Shown: positions 20,380 through 33,618 of the stretch, in pieces
How the letters are laid out: each line of letters opens with the position of its first letter
Position numbering within the stretch: the stretch's first letter is position 1
NCBI GenBank assembly: GCA_949152475.1
Contig: OX424562.1
Coordinates: forward strand, 41,526,157-41,590,156
DNA length: 64,000 nt
Direction of reading: 5' to 3'
DNA from: Terebella lapidaria
Taxonomy: Eukaryota; Annelida; Polychaeta; Terebellida; Terebellidae
The notes under the pieces: model-generated
Told to the model about the DNA's origin: nothing
Database searches by the model: none
Seen by the model: the letters and a program-made list of their open reading frames with translations, nothing else
Translations under genes and position numbers: made by a program

Positions 20380-23300
20380 TCACATAACTATACACGCTCT
20401 GGAGGTATTTCGACTGCCTTTCCTGCGCATAGGAAGCTCTGGGTCGTTGTTGTTGTACGCAGCATTCTCACGCTTCTGTTCACTCTGTATCTTGCTGTAG
20501 TTGTACAGGAATTCCTCCCTGGTGATACGACAGTAACCATGTCAACAGTTGTAACAGATTGAATGATCTTTGAATAAAACACACTCATTTGCACAATGAT
20601 GTGGCAATAACAAATAATGCTAATTACACAGAAGTCTGCGAAATACATAACATTTGTGAATGAGGAGCAGACAAAAGCAATAACTTCCTGTGATGATCAA
20701 CATTTCATCAGAACGTTTCTTGCTGCCCTGTACGTCACTCACTGTTCAGCGCGACTCATCCTGCTAAAGACGCCCTCGAGTTGTGAAAAGTTTCTGGGCG
20801 GTAGTTCCGGTGGGTCGTCGTCCTGGGTCGAGGGTCCTGGGGCCGGCTCCTCCTGTCTGAGCTGCTCGGTTCTCAGCAGGCTCCGGATCGTCTGGTAGTC
20901 CGGGTCTGAGGGGTCAGGTACTGTCGACTTGAGACTCTTGGCTGACAAGCGTGTATCAAAAAGTTAATACGGGTTAGTTAGTGGATTTGAATATGCCTCT
21001 ACAAACAAACGTACTTATTTTACATTTGATAAAATGCATGTAAACTGAATATTATTTTTTCTCTTTTATAGCAAAATGAAAACACAGCACTAAAAATATC
21101 AATATGGTGTCGACATCAATGAATCATTTTATGCAGAATGTACCTGAACAGCTATATAGCATCATTTGGAAAGAATAAAATGCATGCACTCTAGAATGCA
21201 AGTTTACACTATGTCCAATAGTCTTTTGTGTTAAGTTAGTACAAAATATTTCGTTCATAAGTTTGCAGCAGACTAGATCTAATTCCAAGTACGTGAGATA
21301 TTCCATGTCTATTTGAAACTATATACAGAAAATTTTCAGAAATATGAACTATTCTACATCAGATAAAATATTACAGCTTCGATGCAGAAATGAAATGACA
21401 AAGTTTGTATTTATAGTTTTCAAGCATCGCAAAGTTTACCAACTGAGCTGTAACATCTTATATATACCCCTGGACCCCTACTGACAGCATTACAAACTGT
21501 GATATAAATCACATCAAGTACATACAAACTTTAAACCTAGTTTCTTACGAAATAATGCCTAATAAAAACAGAAAGCTTCGTACGAGAGTGTACACAGAGG
21601 CTTGGGAACGAAATTTCCACAGTGCAGAGGCCAGTACAAGGTCAGTACTTTTGACAAGGTCAGTAGATTAGATGTACACATAGTTCTGAGCCACAAGCCG
21701 GAGCTGTACAGCAAGAGAGAGACAGAACAAGACAACATGCCAGCTTGTGTCCTGCCGAGACTCACCACCACTTCTCTGACCTTCACCTTTGACCTCTGAC
21801 CCTGGCTGACCTTGGAAGCGAACATGCCCCTGACCCTCGGTGACCCCCTGCTCTGTTTTGAAATAGTTGCGACTGGCTCTGCGTGTGAGCCGCTCACCTT
21901 CCTGTGAGCCGCCAGGGGGCGTGTCTCGTGGCTTCTCGTAGGTCAGAACTAAAGGTGGATTGGTGCGGCCATCTGGCGGGAGGGGCGCGGTGAAGTCGGG
22001 GGGTCTGTAAGTGAAACATGGCAAACGAATCATGCTCAGCACAGGTGATAGTGAACGGTTAGACAAGCTGGTGAATTACTGGTGAGCATACTGCTTAGTG
22101 AACATACTGAATCTGACTACATATATGGATAGATGATCAGTGACTCCACATGCAAACATATTCCAAATTCCAAATCCCAGTACAATGTACAAGTAAGTAC
22201 TGGATCCTGGCTACAATTCTAGAACATGCATCAAACATGACATGCAGGCAAACATGCTTTATCAATATGTAGTTACCTAGGCAAGCCAATACTTTCTCAT
22301 ATTCCATGTGAAGTCCATGATAACTAGAAGCTCCACTAAAAGTGGCCGTCATACTGCCAAAGTTCGTTGAGATACTGTATATACCTTGATCTTGATAAGT
22401 TCAGAAATAGCTGTTACTGTCCACACTATTAAGGGCACCAGAGTACAGCTATCATTTATTTTTCCATGCAGCTCTTTTATCATCAATCCTTATCCCAATG
22501 TCCAATTATATGTGAAAAATATAAATAATCTACTGTATTAATCTATAGACCTGTATGATTTTTTTTATCTCTGTTTATTGTTTGTTTCATTCTATCGAGT
22601 TGTGAATTTCCCCAGGGAGCGGAAATATCTATTTACTCATGTACATATTATTCTTTATAAACTGAGGGTACAGTCTATGACTCAAATTCACAGCTCTGGA
22701 CTGTATCAAAATGATCTCTTGTGTAATAAAGGATGTAACATACAGTTCTGAGTGAATTTGACTTGACTTTAATCTTCTACTAATTTTGCGCCCTCTACCT
22801 GCTTCCACAAGCCTGAACACTAACCCCGCAGTGCCAGTCCGCGTTCCACGACCCTCAACATCCGAGTCCCGGTCCGTCTCTGAGAGGCTGTCCGACTCGG
22901 CCTTAGACTCAGTCACCGTGTCTGTCCCGGATGTTTCCCCGATGTCACCCTCAGTGGTTGTGTCGCCCTCGGTGGTTGTGTCGCCCTCGGTGATGGTATC
23001 AGCCTCTGACTCGGTCCCAGACGGAGCTCCCTCGGCCCGCGCCAGCTGCTCCTGGTATTGACTCAGGTTACGCTCCGTCAGGTTCAACTCCTCCCCAGAT
23101 GATCTGCAAAATTGTGGGACATACAGTATTTTTTCGGAATCTTTTGCTATCTATAAACACTGAAGTTAGTCACTGGTGCAATTTTTCAGATTCAGGTTTA
23201 TTATATTCCAACATATAGTGAAGATTTACCCAGTACCAGAAGTGAAGTAATAAAGCTGTCAGTACAAACCTGGTCGGTGACAGTGACCTTGACCTTGGCT

Positions 23301-26300
23301 TGGCCTTGGACTCGGAGCTATCCCGTGACAACGTTCTAGACGCAGATCGAGACCTGGGATCAGACATTGAGTCCCCAAGGACTGTTTCCGACTCTGTTTC
23401 AGTGTCGGCTTTGCTACGATATGGCGGCTTCTTGACTGGAATTGAGCGGAGGTTCTCGCGATGCTTCTCGGCCTCAATCTCCTGCGTCTGTGTGGAGGAG
23501 ACCGACGACTGGTCATCACTGGACTTCTCGGTCTGGCGCCGTTTGTTTTTGTTCTCGTTGTCAGCGGTGTGTTGACGCTTGCTGCTTGTGTCTGAGAAGT
23601 TGGATACAATTTATAAGAAAGAGGGAAAAAAAATCGTTTTCAAAACCATTCATAACTATATTGTATACACTGTACAATAATTATGTTTTGCTGGGGTACA
23701 AAAACACAGTGATTATAAAGAAAACAATTCTTATTATCCCAAAAATTTCAGTATTAAATAATTCTACTATCCAGAATTGTATTATTTCATTTTTAAAATG
23801 TGTTCAGACAGTAATAGAACCAAATGATAAAGTTGCAATCAATATTGAGCATGGAATGAAGACAACAAACATTCAGCATTCACAGCATAACATGTGTACA
23901 TCCATGCCATGCATCCAAGATTAAACAAAACATAGCACCAAGGCTGCTTTGAAACGTCATCAGCTACTTGCTCAAATTGTATGAATCATGAGTTATGTCT
24001 TCAAGTATGAGAACTGAAGGTCACTTGAGGTCATTGGTCACTGGAAGATGACCCACAGTCTTACCGGTATATATCCATGTATATGCTCATGCGAGAACAT
24101 GAACCGAAGTTCTATTTTGAAGCATTTCGTGCTTAACGGCTATTCAGCGCAGTCTGAACATTTTTGGGCCTATTGGACCGATATGGTAAAGCGATTCCAA
24201 GTCATCTCAAGTCATCTCAAGTCATCTCAATGCAGAGATAAATGGCACAATATGCCATCCTTTAGACCAAATAAGAGAGAACATTTATGGACAAATAAAA
24301 TGGTCATTGAAAATTATTCAATAATGGTATAGGGCGAAAAATATTTTTATTTGTTGAATGGAAGACAAACAGACAGAAAACAGACATGACAATAGCTGCA
24401 TGTAACGAGTTCAAAGGGTCACCTCAAAAACAAGCACACTTGACAACCAACATATATGAACACATTCAAATTGGACATAAATGTTCTGAGGAAAACAGCA
24501 CAAGAAATCACCTTCACTGCAATCAGAGAAAATATCTGAAATAAAATCTGAAATATAAATAGAATGTGTGACTTGGCTTCAATCACGTCAAGGAACAACA
24601 GCGTTGAGGCATTGGAACGTATATAACCCTCGATACTGCGATGTTTTGAGAACAGAGTCAGACTACACAGGTAAGAAAGGTGTCACAAACTATCAATCGT
24701 ACGGTGATAACTGAGCTGGAACCTAACCAACCTGAGTCGTGTCGTTTCCTGTATTTCTTCATGCGTTTTTTCCACTCGTCCTCGGACTCGTGGTCGTCAG
24801 TGCGGAGCAGGGAGTCGAGGTACGCCTGTCTGCGTCCCGGGCCCTCAGCCACCTTGGCGGGGGACGACTGCCGCCGGCTGTACCTGGACACGGGGGGTTT
24901 GTGAAAGAGGACAGAGCGCTCAGGTACAGATCTACGCAGGTGACTGAGGTCGGGAGGTAATAGACCATGGAGCATGTGAGGGTGACATGGCGCAAGCAAG
25001 GGTGACAGCATGCGAGGGTGACATGGCGCAAGTAAGGGTGACAGCATGCGAGGGTGACATGGCGCAAGCAAGGGTGACAGCATGCCAGGGTGACATGGCG
25101 CAAGTAAGGGTGACAGCATGCGAGGGTGACATGGCGCAAGCAAGGGTGACAGCATGCGAGGGTGACATGGCGCAAGCAAGGGTGACAGCATGCGAGGGTG
25201 ACATGGCGCAAGCAAGGGTGACAGCATGCGAGGGTGACATGGCGCAAGCAAGGGTGACAGCATGCGAGGGTGACATGGTGCAAGTAAGGGTGACAGCATG
25301 CGAGGGTGACATGGCGCAAGCAAGGGTGACAGCATGCGAGGGTGACATGGCGCAAGTAAGGGTGACAGCATGCGAGGGTGACATGGCGCAAGCAAGGGTG
25401 ACAGCATGCGAGGGTGACATGGCGCAAGTAAGGGTGACAGCATGCGAGGGTGACATGGCGCAAGCAAGGGTGACAGCATGCGAGGGTGACATGGCGCAAG
25501 CAAGGGTGACAGCATGCGAGGGTGACATGGCGCAAGCAAGGGTGACAGCATGCGAGGGTGCAGATATGGGATTTGTCAAGAAACATCAAGCAGGTCGGTG
25601 TGTATTAAAAAAATGAGAAGAAAGTGTGGAAGAAAAGTGAGAAGGGCAACTTGTCGTCAGATTACCAGTCACCAGTTGTGATGATATTGTGGATGTGAGA
25701 TCGAATAGTGCATATATCACTTTCTCATTTAATTCTTAATAATTACCAAAAAAACAAGATTAAGAACACTATAATCTTTAGCAAAGCAATACACACATTT
25801 TTATAATTATGGTAGACTGATCGGTTTCTCAAATAAATGTAATAGCATTAGACCAAAATCACTGGTCAGCATTCCACAAGCAAAATACTCATATTTAGAT
25901 TTTTGTATTCACCTTCTATTCAAGCTGGGTTTAACCTTTTCCTTCTTAAGTTTCTCCTTGGCGTTGTCATGGTTACGATCGACCTCGTCTCTGTCTCCCA
26001 GGGACCTTGTGCGTCTGTGCATGCTGCGCTCTCGTAACATCCTGCCAAAATCACACACCCACATGGTCAGACCTCAGTCTACATGTCTCAACATACCTTT
26101 TTCATGTCAATTAAATAACCTGTAAAATGTATATGTGACCTAGGATTTTTTTGGAACAAATTACAAATTGTATAGTTCTACTGCAACACTCTTCAACAGG
26201 ATATTTTGAAAGCATCTTTAGTAAATAAATTTAAAAGTAAGTAAAAAAATACAATAATGAACAATGTATGTTGCTGCCAAGTAAGGGATCAGAATATCAA

Positions 26301-29300
26301 AGAAAATAATGAAAAGTACTGTACATCAACTAGGATTCATCAAGTAGATATCATTATTGATTATGGCATAGTTACCAGAACGCATCAAGTAGATTTATAA
26401 TAGAGAGTTTCCGCATCCACTTACTTGTACTTGTACTTGTAGCTATTCACACCTTCAGTCTGAGGTGCAGAACGCCTCTCATTTGATACTATCGATACTA
26501 GTACATTGATACACATCATGGAAAAAGAAGAACAAAGATGTATGCGGAAACTGTTATCAAGTGTATACGTGTATGTATAGTAATTGTACCTGCAAATAGG
26601 TACAAGTACAAGTACAAGTACAAGTGAGTGGATGCGGAAACTCTCTAATGTTTGACGCTAAAGTGCATGAAACTGAATTAATGGAAGCAAACAAAGAAAA
26701 CAATCCTCTATCATTGCACCATAAAAACAGAACTAAGAGCATGAAGAAGGCTTGTTAGGTGTTGGACAGACATACTGAACAGATGGACAGCAAGATCTGA
26801 TAATCTTTGCAATACATACACAAGCATTAGTGTTAAACAGACAGGTTGACACAGAGCCATCTAGTGAAGGATTGGCATACCTAGAACCCCTCGGGGTCTG
26901 CCAAAATGACTGATCGTCGTCCGTCTCATAGCCGCCCAAACCTAGGGCTATCGGCACGAACTCATACGGGATTTTTTTGTTCTGTACAAGACTACAAATG
27001 CAAATCATTCATTAATATGTACAAAAACATGTGCAAGATCACCATTGGATAAATCATACAGCTATCTAGAAAACTTGATCACTTTTATCTACAAAATTTC
27101 ACATGCATGATTGTATCCACTTGATCAAGAAGATGATACCAGTATGCCAAAATAACGAGGACACACACCTGCATGTCATGATTACCAAATGCACACATAT
27201 TGTTCTCTACAATCAAGTGAATCTTTAACTAACGTGAGTAGTTTCTTCTCCTCTGCGTTAAGGGTTTTTCCTGCCAGTGTCCCAGCCTTCCCCAGCTGTC
27301 AGCGGCAAAGTCAATCAACAAATCACGTCAGTCAACATTGAACTAGTTCATTGCTGCTACAACTTAATTACTTCAATTGTAATCAAGTAAATGTTACATG
27401 TGATTGGATACTATTACAGCAGTACTCGAAGAATAGTGGACAATGAATATTTCTTGTTATTGCTTGCTCATATGAAAGCTTTAACAGTGGGCTATCGATG
27501 CCACACACCAGTGAGCCGCGCCCGTCCTCGGTGCCTATCTGGTGCTGCAGCGCGTCCCGCATCTTGCCGATCAGTCGGTCGTGGGCCACAACGTTCTTCT
27601 CCTCCGACTTGGCCAGAGTGGACAGTGCCATCTGGTAGTATCGCACGGAGCGGGCGGAGTTACCATCATGGAAGGCCACGGCTCCGAGACCCTCCATCGC
27701 CTGCCACTGGGCGTGCTGGTCCTCTGGTGGGGAGAGGAGACAGCAAGGTTTGATCTGAATCCAGTAATCATACGACCTGCCTCGATAAACGGTCCATTAT
27801 AGAAGTACAATATAGAGGCCATTCAGATTTGTCTGGTGACAAAACTGTAACACAGTCTACTACCTATAAAGTAATCTGTGCTGTGAAGTAGGACATACTT
27901 GTATCACGCGCCGCCTGCAGAGCATGAAGGTAACACTCCCCAGCCCCTTCCGTGTTACCAAGGCGACTGTGTGCAAAGGCAAGGTTCATGAAACACTGTC
28001 CCTGAGCGGCCCGATTGTGAACCTCAGCTGGAAAGTAATACGTAACTTATTATATTTATTATTTTAAGGCATGGATACATGACATGCTATATAGAACACT
28101 TCCCTTGATAGATAAAGCCATGTTTGGGGAAAACATCATTATTACATGTACATTTAGGATGTGGAATTGAGGTCAGCAGGATAATGAACATGCTCAATTC
28201 TTCAGCTGTACCAGAGATATACCACCAAGTAGTCATTGTCATGAGTTCCCTGGATCCATGCTTAACCATGATGTAAATGATGTTAATGAAGAACAATTAA
28301 AAAACTCCTCAGTTAAAGATCTATTGGAATACCTACATTGTCATGTTATGTATTCAACTCAGAGGGTACATATATCGATGGTGAAAGGGGATTTAGCAAC
28401 ACGTTGGCAATAAGCGAAGTTGGCGTATATATACATGATATATGGGTTGGCAAATAATCACGAATGGAATGTACTGGTATATATCTCAAAATACTGATCC
28501 CGATATGCACTGTTTTGAGACAAGGACATTCATACCATGGTACAAGGCAGCAGTTTCGTGGAAAGACAGAGAGCGCTCGTAGTCCCCAAGAGAGTTGTAC
28601 ACAGCGCCTAGATTCTGCATTATCACGGCCTGTCGCTTCTTGTCGCCTTTCGGTCCCTGACTCAGAGGCAGTGCCAGCTCAAAACACGACTGGGCCCGTG
28701 AGAAGTCTGAGCACTGAGTGTAAACCAATCCCAGCTCATTGTACAGTTTACCTGAAACACAAAATACCACAGAAAAAATCTTACCAGCAATTTGGCAATC
28801 ATGATAAATAATAACTGGTGGTGCTGTTCTATGGAAAAAAAATTAGAAATGCAATCAACAAAAACTCGGCTGGCAATATCACAGCTGTGTAACTGCCTTC
28901 AGTTTGGGGTTTGTATTGGAATTACAAAAAGTTGTGCTAAAGTTCAGACGTACCGAGTGTTTCCTCATCTCTGACACTTTGACACAACATGACACAGTTG
29001 TCAGCCATCTGTAGAGCTTCGGGGACTTTCCGACTCTTGAAGAGTGCGGTGGCCTGGTGACACAGACACTGGCCTTGATTGGCCAGATCCTTGAGCTTGC
29101 CGTACGTCTCCACGGCTATCTTGTAGGCCCTAGCTGCCTGTCGATACTTGCCAATGATCAGGTACAGGGCTCCGGCTTTTGAGGCCACTTCGGCTTCCAT
29201 GAAATGGTTGCCATCCTTTCCGTATTCTTCCAGAGAGAGCTCGAAGTATCGCACAGATTCCTGTCTGTTGCCGAGCAACTCGTATGCCAGGCCAAAGTTG

Positions 29301-29599
29301 TAATACAGATCACCATTGGAGTGTCCGTCATGTGTGGTCGGGGGAGGGATTGCCTTCTCCAGGAACTCAATGCCTTTCTGTGGTTTGCGGCTTGCGACAT
29401 AGACTGCTCCAAGGTTGAACGCACAGGCCCGTAAGAGGAAAGCATCACCAAGCTTCTGTGCACATTTGTATGCAAGGTCAAAACAATTCAGTGCTTTTGT
29501 AACATTTCCTGCTTGCAGCTTTTCAGCACCAAGTTTTGTGAGTTTGTCGGCTCCTTCCGAAGTTGTGTTTTCGGTCGGTTCTTCCTTTTTCTCAGTCAT
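20380..29599 (-). CDS. TTC24: Tetratricopeptide repeat protein 24-like (13 exons)
   Basis: Predicted scaffold of 961 residues; function is not established. Exons in transcript order: 28954-29599, 28536-28751, 27899-28027, 27509-27723, 27234-27295, 26881-26991, 25913-26041, 24732-24931, 23270-23591, 22825-23103, 21766-22004, 20743-20941 and 20380-20518. All use GT-AG and the phases sum to a single frame. Residues about 15-400 form TPR helices ([92 protein letters not shown]), matching the order and wording of vertebrate TTC24. The rest is disordered: Arg/Lys-rich, Ser/Arg-rich ([20 protein letters not shown]), then an acidic TTEGD-repeat segment. It is longer than human TTC24 (about 580). The donor at 22824 was preferred over one at 22798 because the latter shifts the next exon into a stop. 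The start is the ATG at 29599, preceded by an acceptor-like aaag, so a noncoding first exon is possible. Confidence 0.85.
24971..25562. repeat. 36-bp minisatellite (about 16 copies) in TTC24 intron 7
   Basis: The unit is two related halves, agggtgacagcatgcg and agggtgacatggcgcaagca; sporadic c/t changes distinguish copies. It ends about 40 bases from the exon 8 acceptor. Because 36 is a multiple of three and the unit lacks stops, several frames stay open on both strands; on the minus strand it reads repeated [12 protein letters not shown] in frame with exon 8. Confidence 0.92.
26403..26645. mobile_element. TA-flanked MITE (Tc1/mariner-like) in TTC24 intron 6
   Basis: 243 bp with inverted ends: gagagtttccgcatccact then acttgtacttgtacttgta at the left, and the inverse at the right (about 26601-26645). 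It is flanked by TA on both sides (26401-26402 and 26646-26647), as for Tc1/mariner insertions. Both ends carry a tandem GTACAA hexamer. No transposase is present. Confidence 0.8.
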
Positions 29600-31460
29600 G
29601 TTGGATCACCTTTAATGGAAGTTAAAGGATAGGTTAATGATATTTGACCCACATATTGTTACTTTTGTCCTTTAGTCTAGGGGTGGTATATTGAGGCCAT
29701 ATCAGTATCGCTATATAACGTGTTTCAAATTTTTTTTTTTTAATAACATCTATTCTTGACCAACAACTAAATTTGGAAAGTGGCTGCAGATTTTCTGAAC
29801 TGACTAATCAAATGGCGAGAGCCACTTTTCAAATATACAAATCTACCTTTGCCAATCTGCACATTTCTCTAAATTCATACATGTACAAACATATTCACAG
29901 ACATTCATATTGAAGTTGGGACATAACAAAATTTATATTGATTTAAAAACCAACATAATATATTGTGACTAATAATTCTTGATTTTGGCTAAGGATCAGG
30001 AAGGACCCTGTCAAGGATTTCATTAACAGTCAGACATTTGTAAGGAACCTTTTGTAAGTAGACATAATGATGTCAGTACACTGAACCCGAGTTGTTTATA
30101 GTTTAACCAGCCACATCAAATCACGATTGGTATTTGGTTAGCGGTTATTTCCACAACTCTTCAATATGATATCTTGTGATTCTTGTGGCTTGTTTAAGTT
30201 ACATAATTGATATTTAAACTGATATATTGTGCAACCGGTACTATTCACTGACAATAGATCAGTCATTTCCTTGTCATTTCCAGTTCACATCAAGTGATGC
30301 TAGGCCATAAACTTGGGCCCCGACAAGTTGATGTGTCCCTGTATTAGGGGCAGATCCCAGTGCATGTACATGCCTGCACCTCCCAAAAAATTTCAACATT
30401 TTTTTGTTCATTGATTTTGGGTGATAAATTAGACGAAGGTTCAGTCATTCAATATCTGTACATGTACAAACAATATCAGATCCCCAGAGACAAAATGCCT
30501 CCCATATCCCTTATGTACTTCTAGTCTGCTAGAAGTGGTCAAAAATCAGGAATCATGTGTACTTCCGCCCCCCATGTTGAATCCCGGGACCACACTGGAA
30601 ATAAGAGGCTTTTGTGTGCTATCCTAGGCAAGTGGGATCGATAAATAGTTGTATTAGTTCATATTGTGTACTTCAATATTGTACTATTATGTTATTTATA
30701 TATGACCACTGTATATGCGTTTGTATCAGGTTCCCACAAGCCTGAATAAATTCAAATCAAATCAAGTCGAATGACACTCAAATTTTCACTTGGAGGCAAC
30801 CAATATGTCCATGCTTTCTGGATCCAGTTGTTCTGGATACTATTTGATTTTATTTGAATTTATTCAGGCTTGTGAGAACAAACTTGTGGAAGTAGTATTT
30901 CATTTGATTTAGTAAACATGGACAATGGGCGCGCTCGATTTCTGTGCACGAACTGCCACCAACTGCCACCAGAACAGGTTACGAAACTACCATGCACTCA
31001 ATTCCGCAGAACTACACCAACGGTGCTACACTTTTCACTCCGTCTTGAAGACGGAGTGAACATAACTGTTCCTAGGTGGCACCACTGAAACTATAGCAGA
31101 AGCACCAACAGCAACCACAACTTCATCCCACATTTTGCTGTTTGGTTCTCACTCGCTCGTTTTAGTCAACTTGGAACTGGTTCTGTTGTTCCAACACCTG
31201 TTCTCGTGTGGGGAAATCGAGCGCACCCGTTGTTAACTACCTAACCTAACCTTTGATAAAATCGTGTCATCACATCACTTTTTCGGGGACCCTAATGCAG
31301 AACCATATTTTTTTTGTCAGTACTATTTCAACTGGATAAGCCTCGTCATAAGTAGTAGGACCTTTTTCATGAGACTTCCCACTATAATATACGTGTTATC
31401 GTGTTCTAATCTAAGATAACAGACACTGTGTGTACAATTATAGTTACCATGCATTATGCT
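29600..31460. other. Upstream of TTC24, LINE tails, no gene seen
   Basis: It probably holds the TTC24 promoter next to 29600. At 30729-30772 a CR1-type LINE 3' end (cacaagcctgaataaattca followed by caaat units) lies on the plus strand, and at 30844-30880 the same end lies on the minus strand; a third stub is at about 35035-35065. At 31036-31062 there is a small hairpin, ttcactccgtcttgaagacggagtgaa. No supported coding sequence. Confidence 0.5.
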
Positions 31461-33116
31461 ATTTTTATTTTATTTATTTGTACCACATTTATATAGCGTC
31501 CTTTTCAAACATAAGAGTTCGCTCAAAGACGCTGTACAGAAATAAGAATGACAATTAAGAAAAGTAAAATTAACATGTTTAAAATACATTAGTTCCATTG
31601 ACATAATACATTGTAATGATAATATTGTTAGACTAGAGTTACTGACTAGTTAATGATTAACCACCGTAATAAAGTCTAAAAAGATGTGTTTTGAGTGCAC
31701 GTTTAAAACTGTTCATGGATGTCGATTCTCTGACACTTGATGGCAACTCGTTCCATAACTTGGCTCCCGATGCTTTGAAGCCGCGTGATCCGTACGTGAC
31801 AGTCCTTGATCTGGGCACCACGAGTGTCAGGCTGTTCTCCGACCTGAGGGCTCTCCTGGGTCGGTAGACATCGGTCAGGTCAGTCAGGTACTGTGGTGCT
31901 AGTCCATGAAGTGCCTTGTACACATACAATAACACCTTGTAGTTGATCCGGGACTGAACTGGGAGCCAGTGTAGATGTTTGAGTACGGGCGTGATGTGGC
32001 TGAAGCGTGATGTCCGTTGGATTACGCGAGCTGCGGTGTTTTGGACTCGCTGAAGTTTGCTGATCAGAGCGGTGGGGCAGCCGTACAGGAGAGAGTTACA
32101 ATAATCCAGACGTGACATCACAAGGCTGTTGACTAGAGACTTGGCTGCTCCATTTGTGAGGTATCGTCGGAGTTGACCAATTCTTCGGAGATGGCAGTAA
32201 GCAGAGCGACACACAGAGTTCACCTGTTGCTCCATTGACATGAACGCATCGAACACCACACCAAGGTTACGGACCTTCGCTGTGGGTGTGATGGTGGCGC
32301 CGCCAACCTCGAGAGTGATGTCCTTGGTGTGATGAGCATTGTGTTTGGAGGACATCACCACAACTTCAACTTGTTGTTGGTCATCCAGGTCTGTATGTCG
32401 CCCAGGCATCTTTCCACACGGGATAGAGCTTCTTCTCTTATGACGTCATCACCCGGTTTAAACGACACATACAACTGGGTATCGTCGGCATAGAAATGAT
32501 GATCGAGTCCATGCTTCGAGATGATGCTGCCAAGTGGTTTCGTGTACAGGGAGTACATCTTCGGTCCAAGGACCGATCCCTGCGGTACTCCGTGTGACAG
32601 CTGCACGGGTCGAGACGACTGGCCATCCACCACCACAGTCTAGTAGCGATCAGCAAGGTACGACATCCAGCTCAGGGCATCACTGCCGATTCCGAAATCA
32701 CCATGGAGTCTTGACATGAGGGTCTGGTGGTCGATGGTGTCAAAGGCTGCAGACAAGTCCAGCAGAACGAGGACTGTCATGCAGCCTTTGTCCAGAGATT
32801 CCAGGATGTCACTCTGCACCTTGAGTAGTGCGGTCTCAGTGGAGTGCGCCTTCCTGTATGCCGATTGATGAGGCTCGTGCAAACCCTGGCTCTGGAGATG
32901 ACTCTCGATACGACTGTCAACCACTTTCTCCAGGAATTTTGACACAAATGGCAAATTTGAAACAGGCCGATAATTCTTGAGTTCATTGATGTCGAGACCT
33001 GGCTTCTTGAGAAGAGGTCTTATCAATGCCGACTTGAAATCTGCAGGGACTTGACCAGAGATCAGCGACATGTTGACAAGCGACGTCAGAAACGGAAGAA
33101 GCTCGCTACCAAGCAA
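31461..33116 (-). mobile_element. CR1/L2-like LINE, 5'-truncated
   Basis: The element starts within the reverse transcriptase at about 33116 and runs to a 3' UTR (31461-31656) ending in gctatataaatgtggtac and a short aaataaataaaataaaa tail. Tail type and ORF wording fit the CR1/L2 group. No target duplication was identified. Confidence 0.82.
31657..33116 (-). pseudogene. CR1/L2-like reverse transcriptase, broken
   Basis: Reading on the minus strand: LKNYRPVSNLPFVSKFLEKV, LDLSAAFDTIDH, then HGVPQGSVLGP, FYADDTQLY (catalytic), and the typical C-terminal LDYCNSLLYGCP and HITPVLKHLHWLPV segments, ending LFRLYYGG. Two lesions are visible: an in-frame TAG at 32640-32642 between the palm motifs, and a small deletion with frame change near 32365 after NNKLKL. 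The endonuclease and N-terminal part are missing. It cannot encode an active enzyme. Confidence 0.88.
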
Positions 33117-33618
33117 TCAGGTCGCATATTATCATACCCTAATGAATAATATAACATGACGAGTGTCATAACACTTGTCATCCAGCACTTAACCCGCAGT
33201 CAATTTTCAATGGCAGCCTTATCAGCTGAACCCATTATCTGGGGCCCTAGGCTGCAGGTTACGATCCGGTATTGATTTTTCTTGTATGGTCAAAACGGCA
33301 CATGAAGGTACTATATTATTTAAAAAATCACAGTTTCTGCTCAGAGTGCACAGGTAATGGTGTGGGAAAGCTTTTCTTAGTTTGTATGCTTGTAGGACAG
33401 CCATTTTCCTCTGTACATGTGAGTTTCCAATATGATATAAGCTTTCACTGGGCGGAAGCACAACTGAGTAAATCGGCCCTTTATTTTGTCATTTGTTTCT
33501 CGATGTATTCGCCAAGTGTCAGTCAAGTGCTCATAGCGAACGTTCTATTCCAACAACTTATGCTGATTTTTTAACATTTTAGAAGTTATATACAAAGCTT
33601 TCACATACTAAATTTATT
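33117..33618. other. Intergenic, no feature seen
   Basis: AT-rich sequence between the LINE and the hairpin. Short frames show no domain. Confidence 0.4.

Noticed and set aside
20743-20947. TTC24 ending at the TGA after GCTGAACAG in exon 12
   Set aside because: A consensus donor (gtgagt) begins within that sequence, and an in-phase final exon at 20380-20518 fits well.
22799-22824. Alternative donor at 22798 for TTC24 exon 10
   Set aside because: It would put the next exon in a frame that stops after about 18 codons; the donor at 22824 keeps the long open frame.
24971-25562. CRISPR-like array
   Set aside because: The units are contiguous 36-bp repeats with no unique spacers, and the setting is an animal gene intron.
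24658-25616. Several long repetitive open frames on both strands across the minisatellite
   Set aside because: The 36-bp unit lacks stops in several frames and is a multiple of three, so open frames arise automatically; the supported product is only TTC24 exon 8 at 24732-24931.
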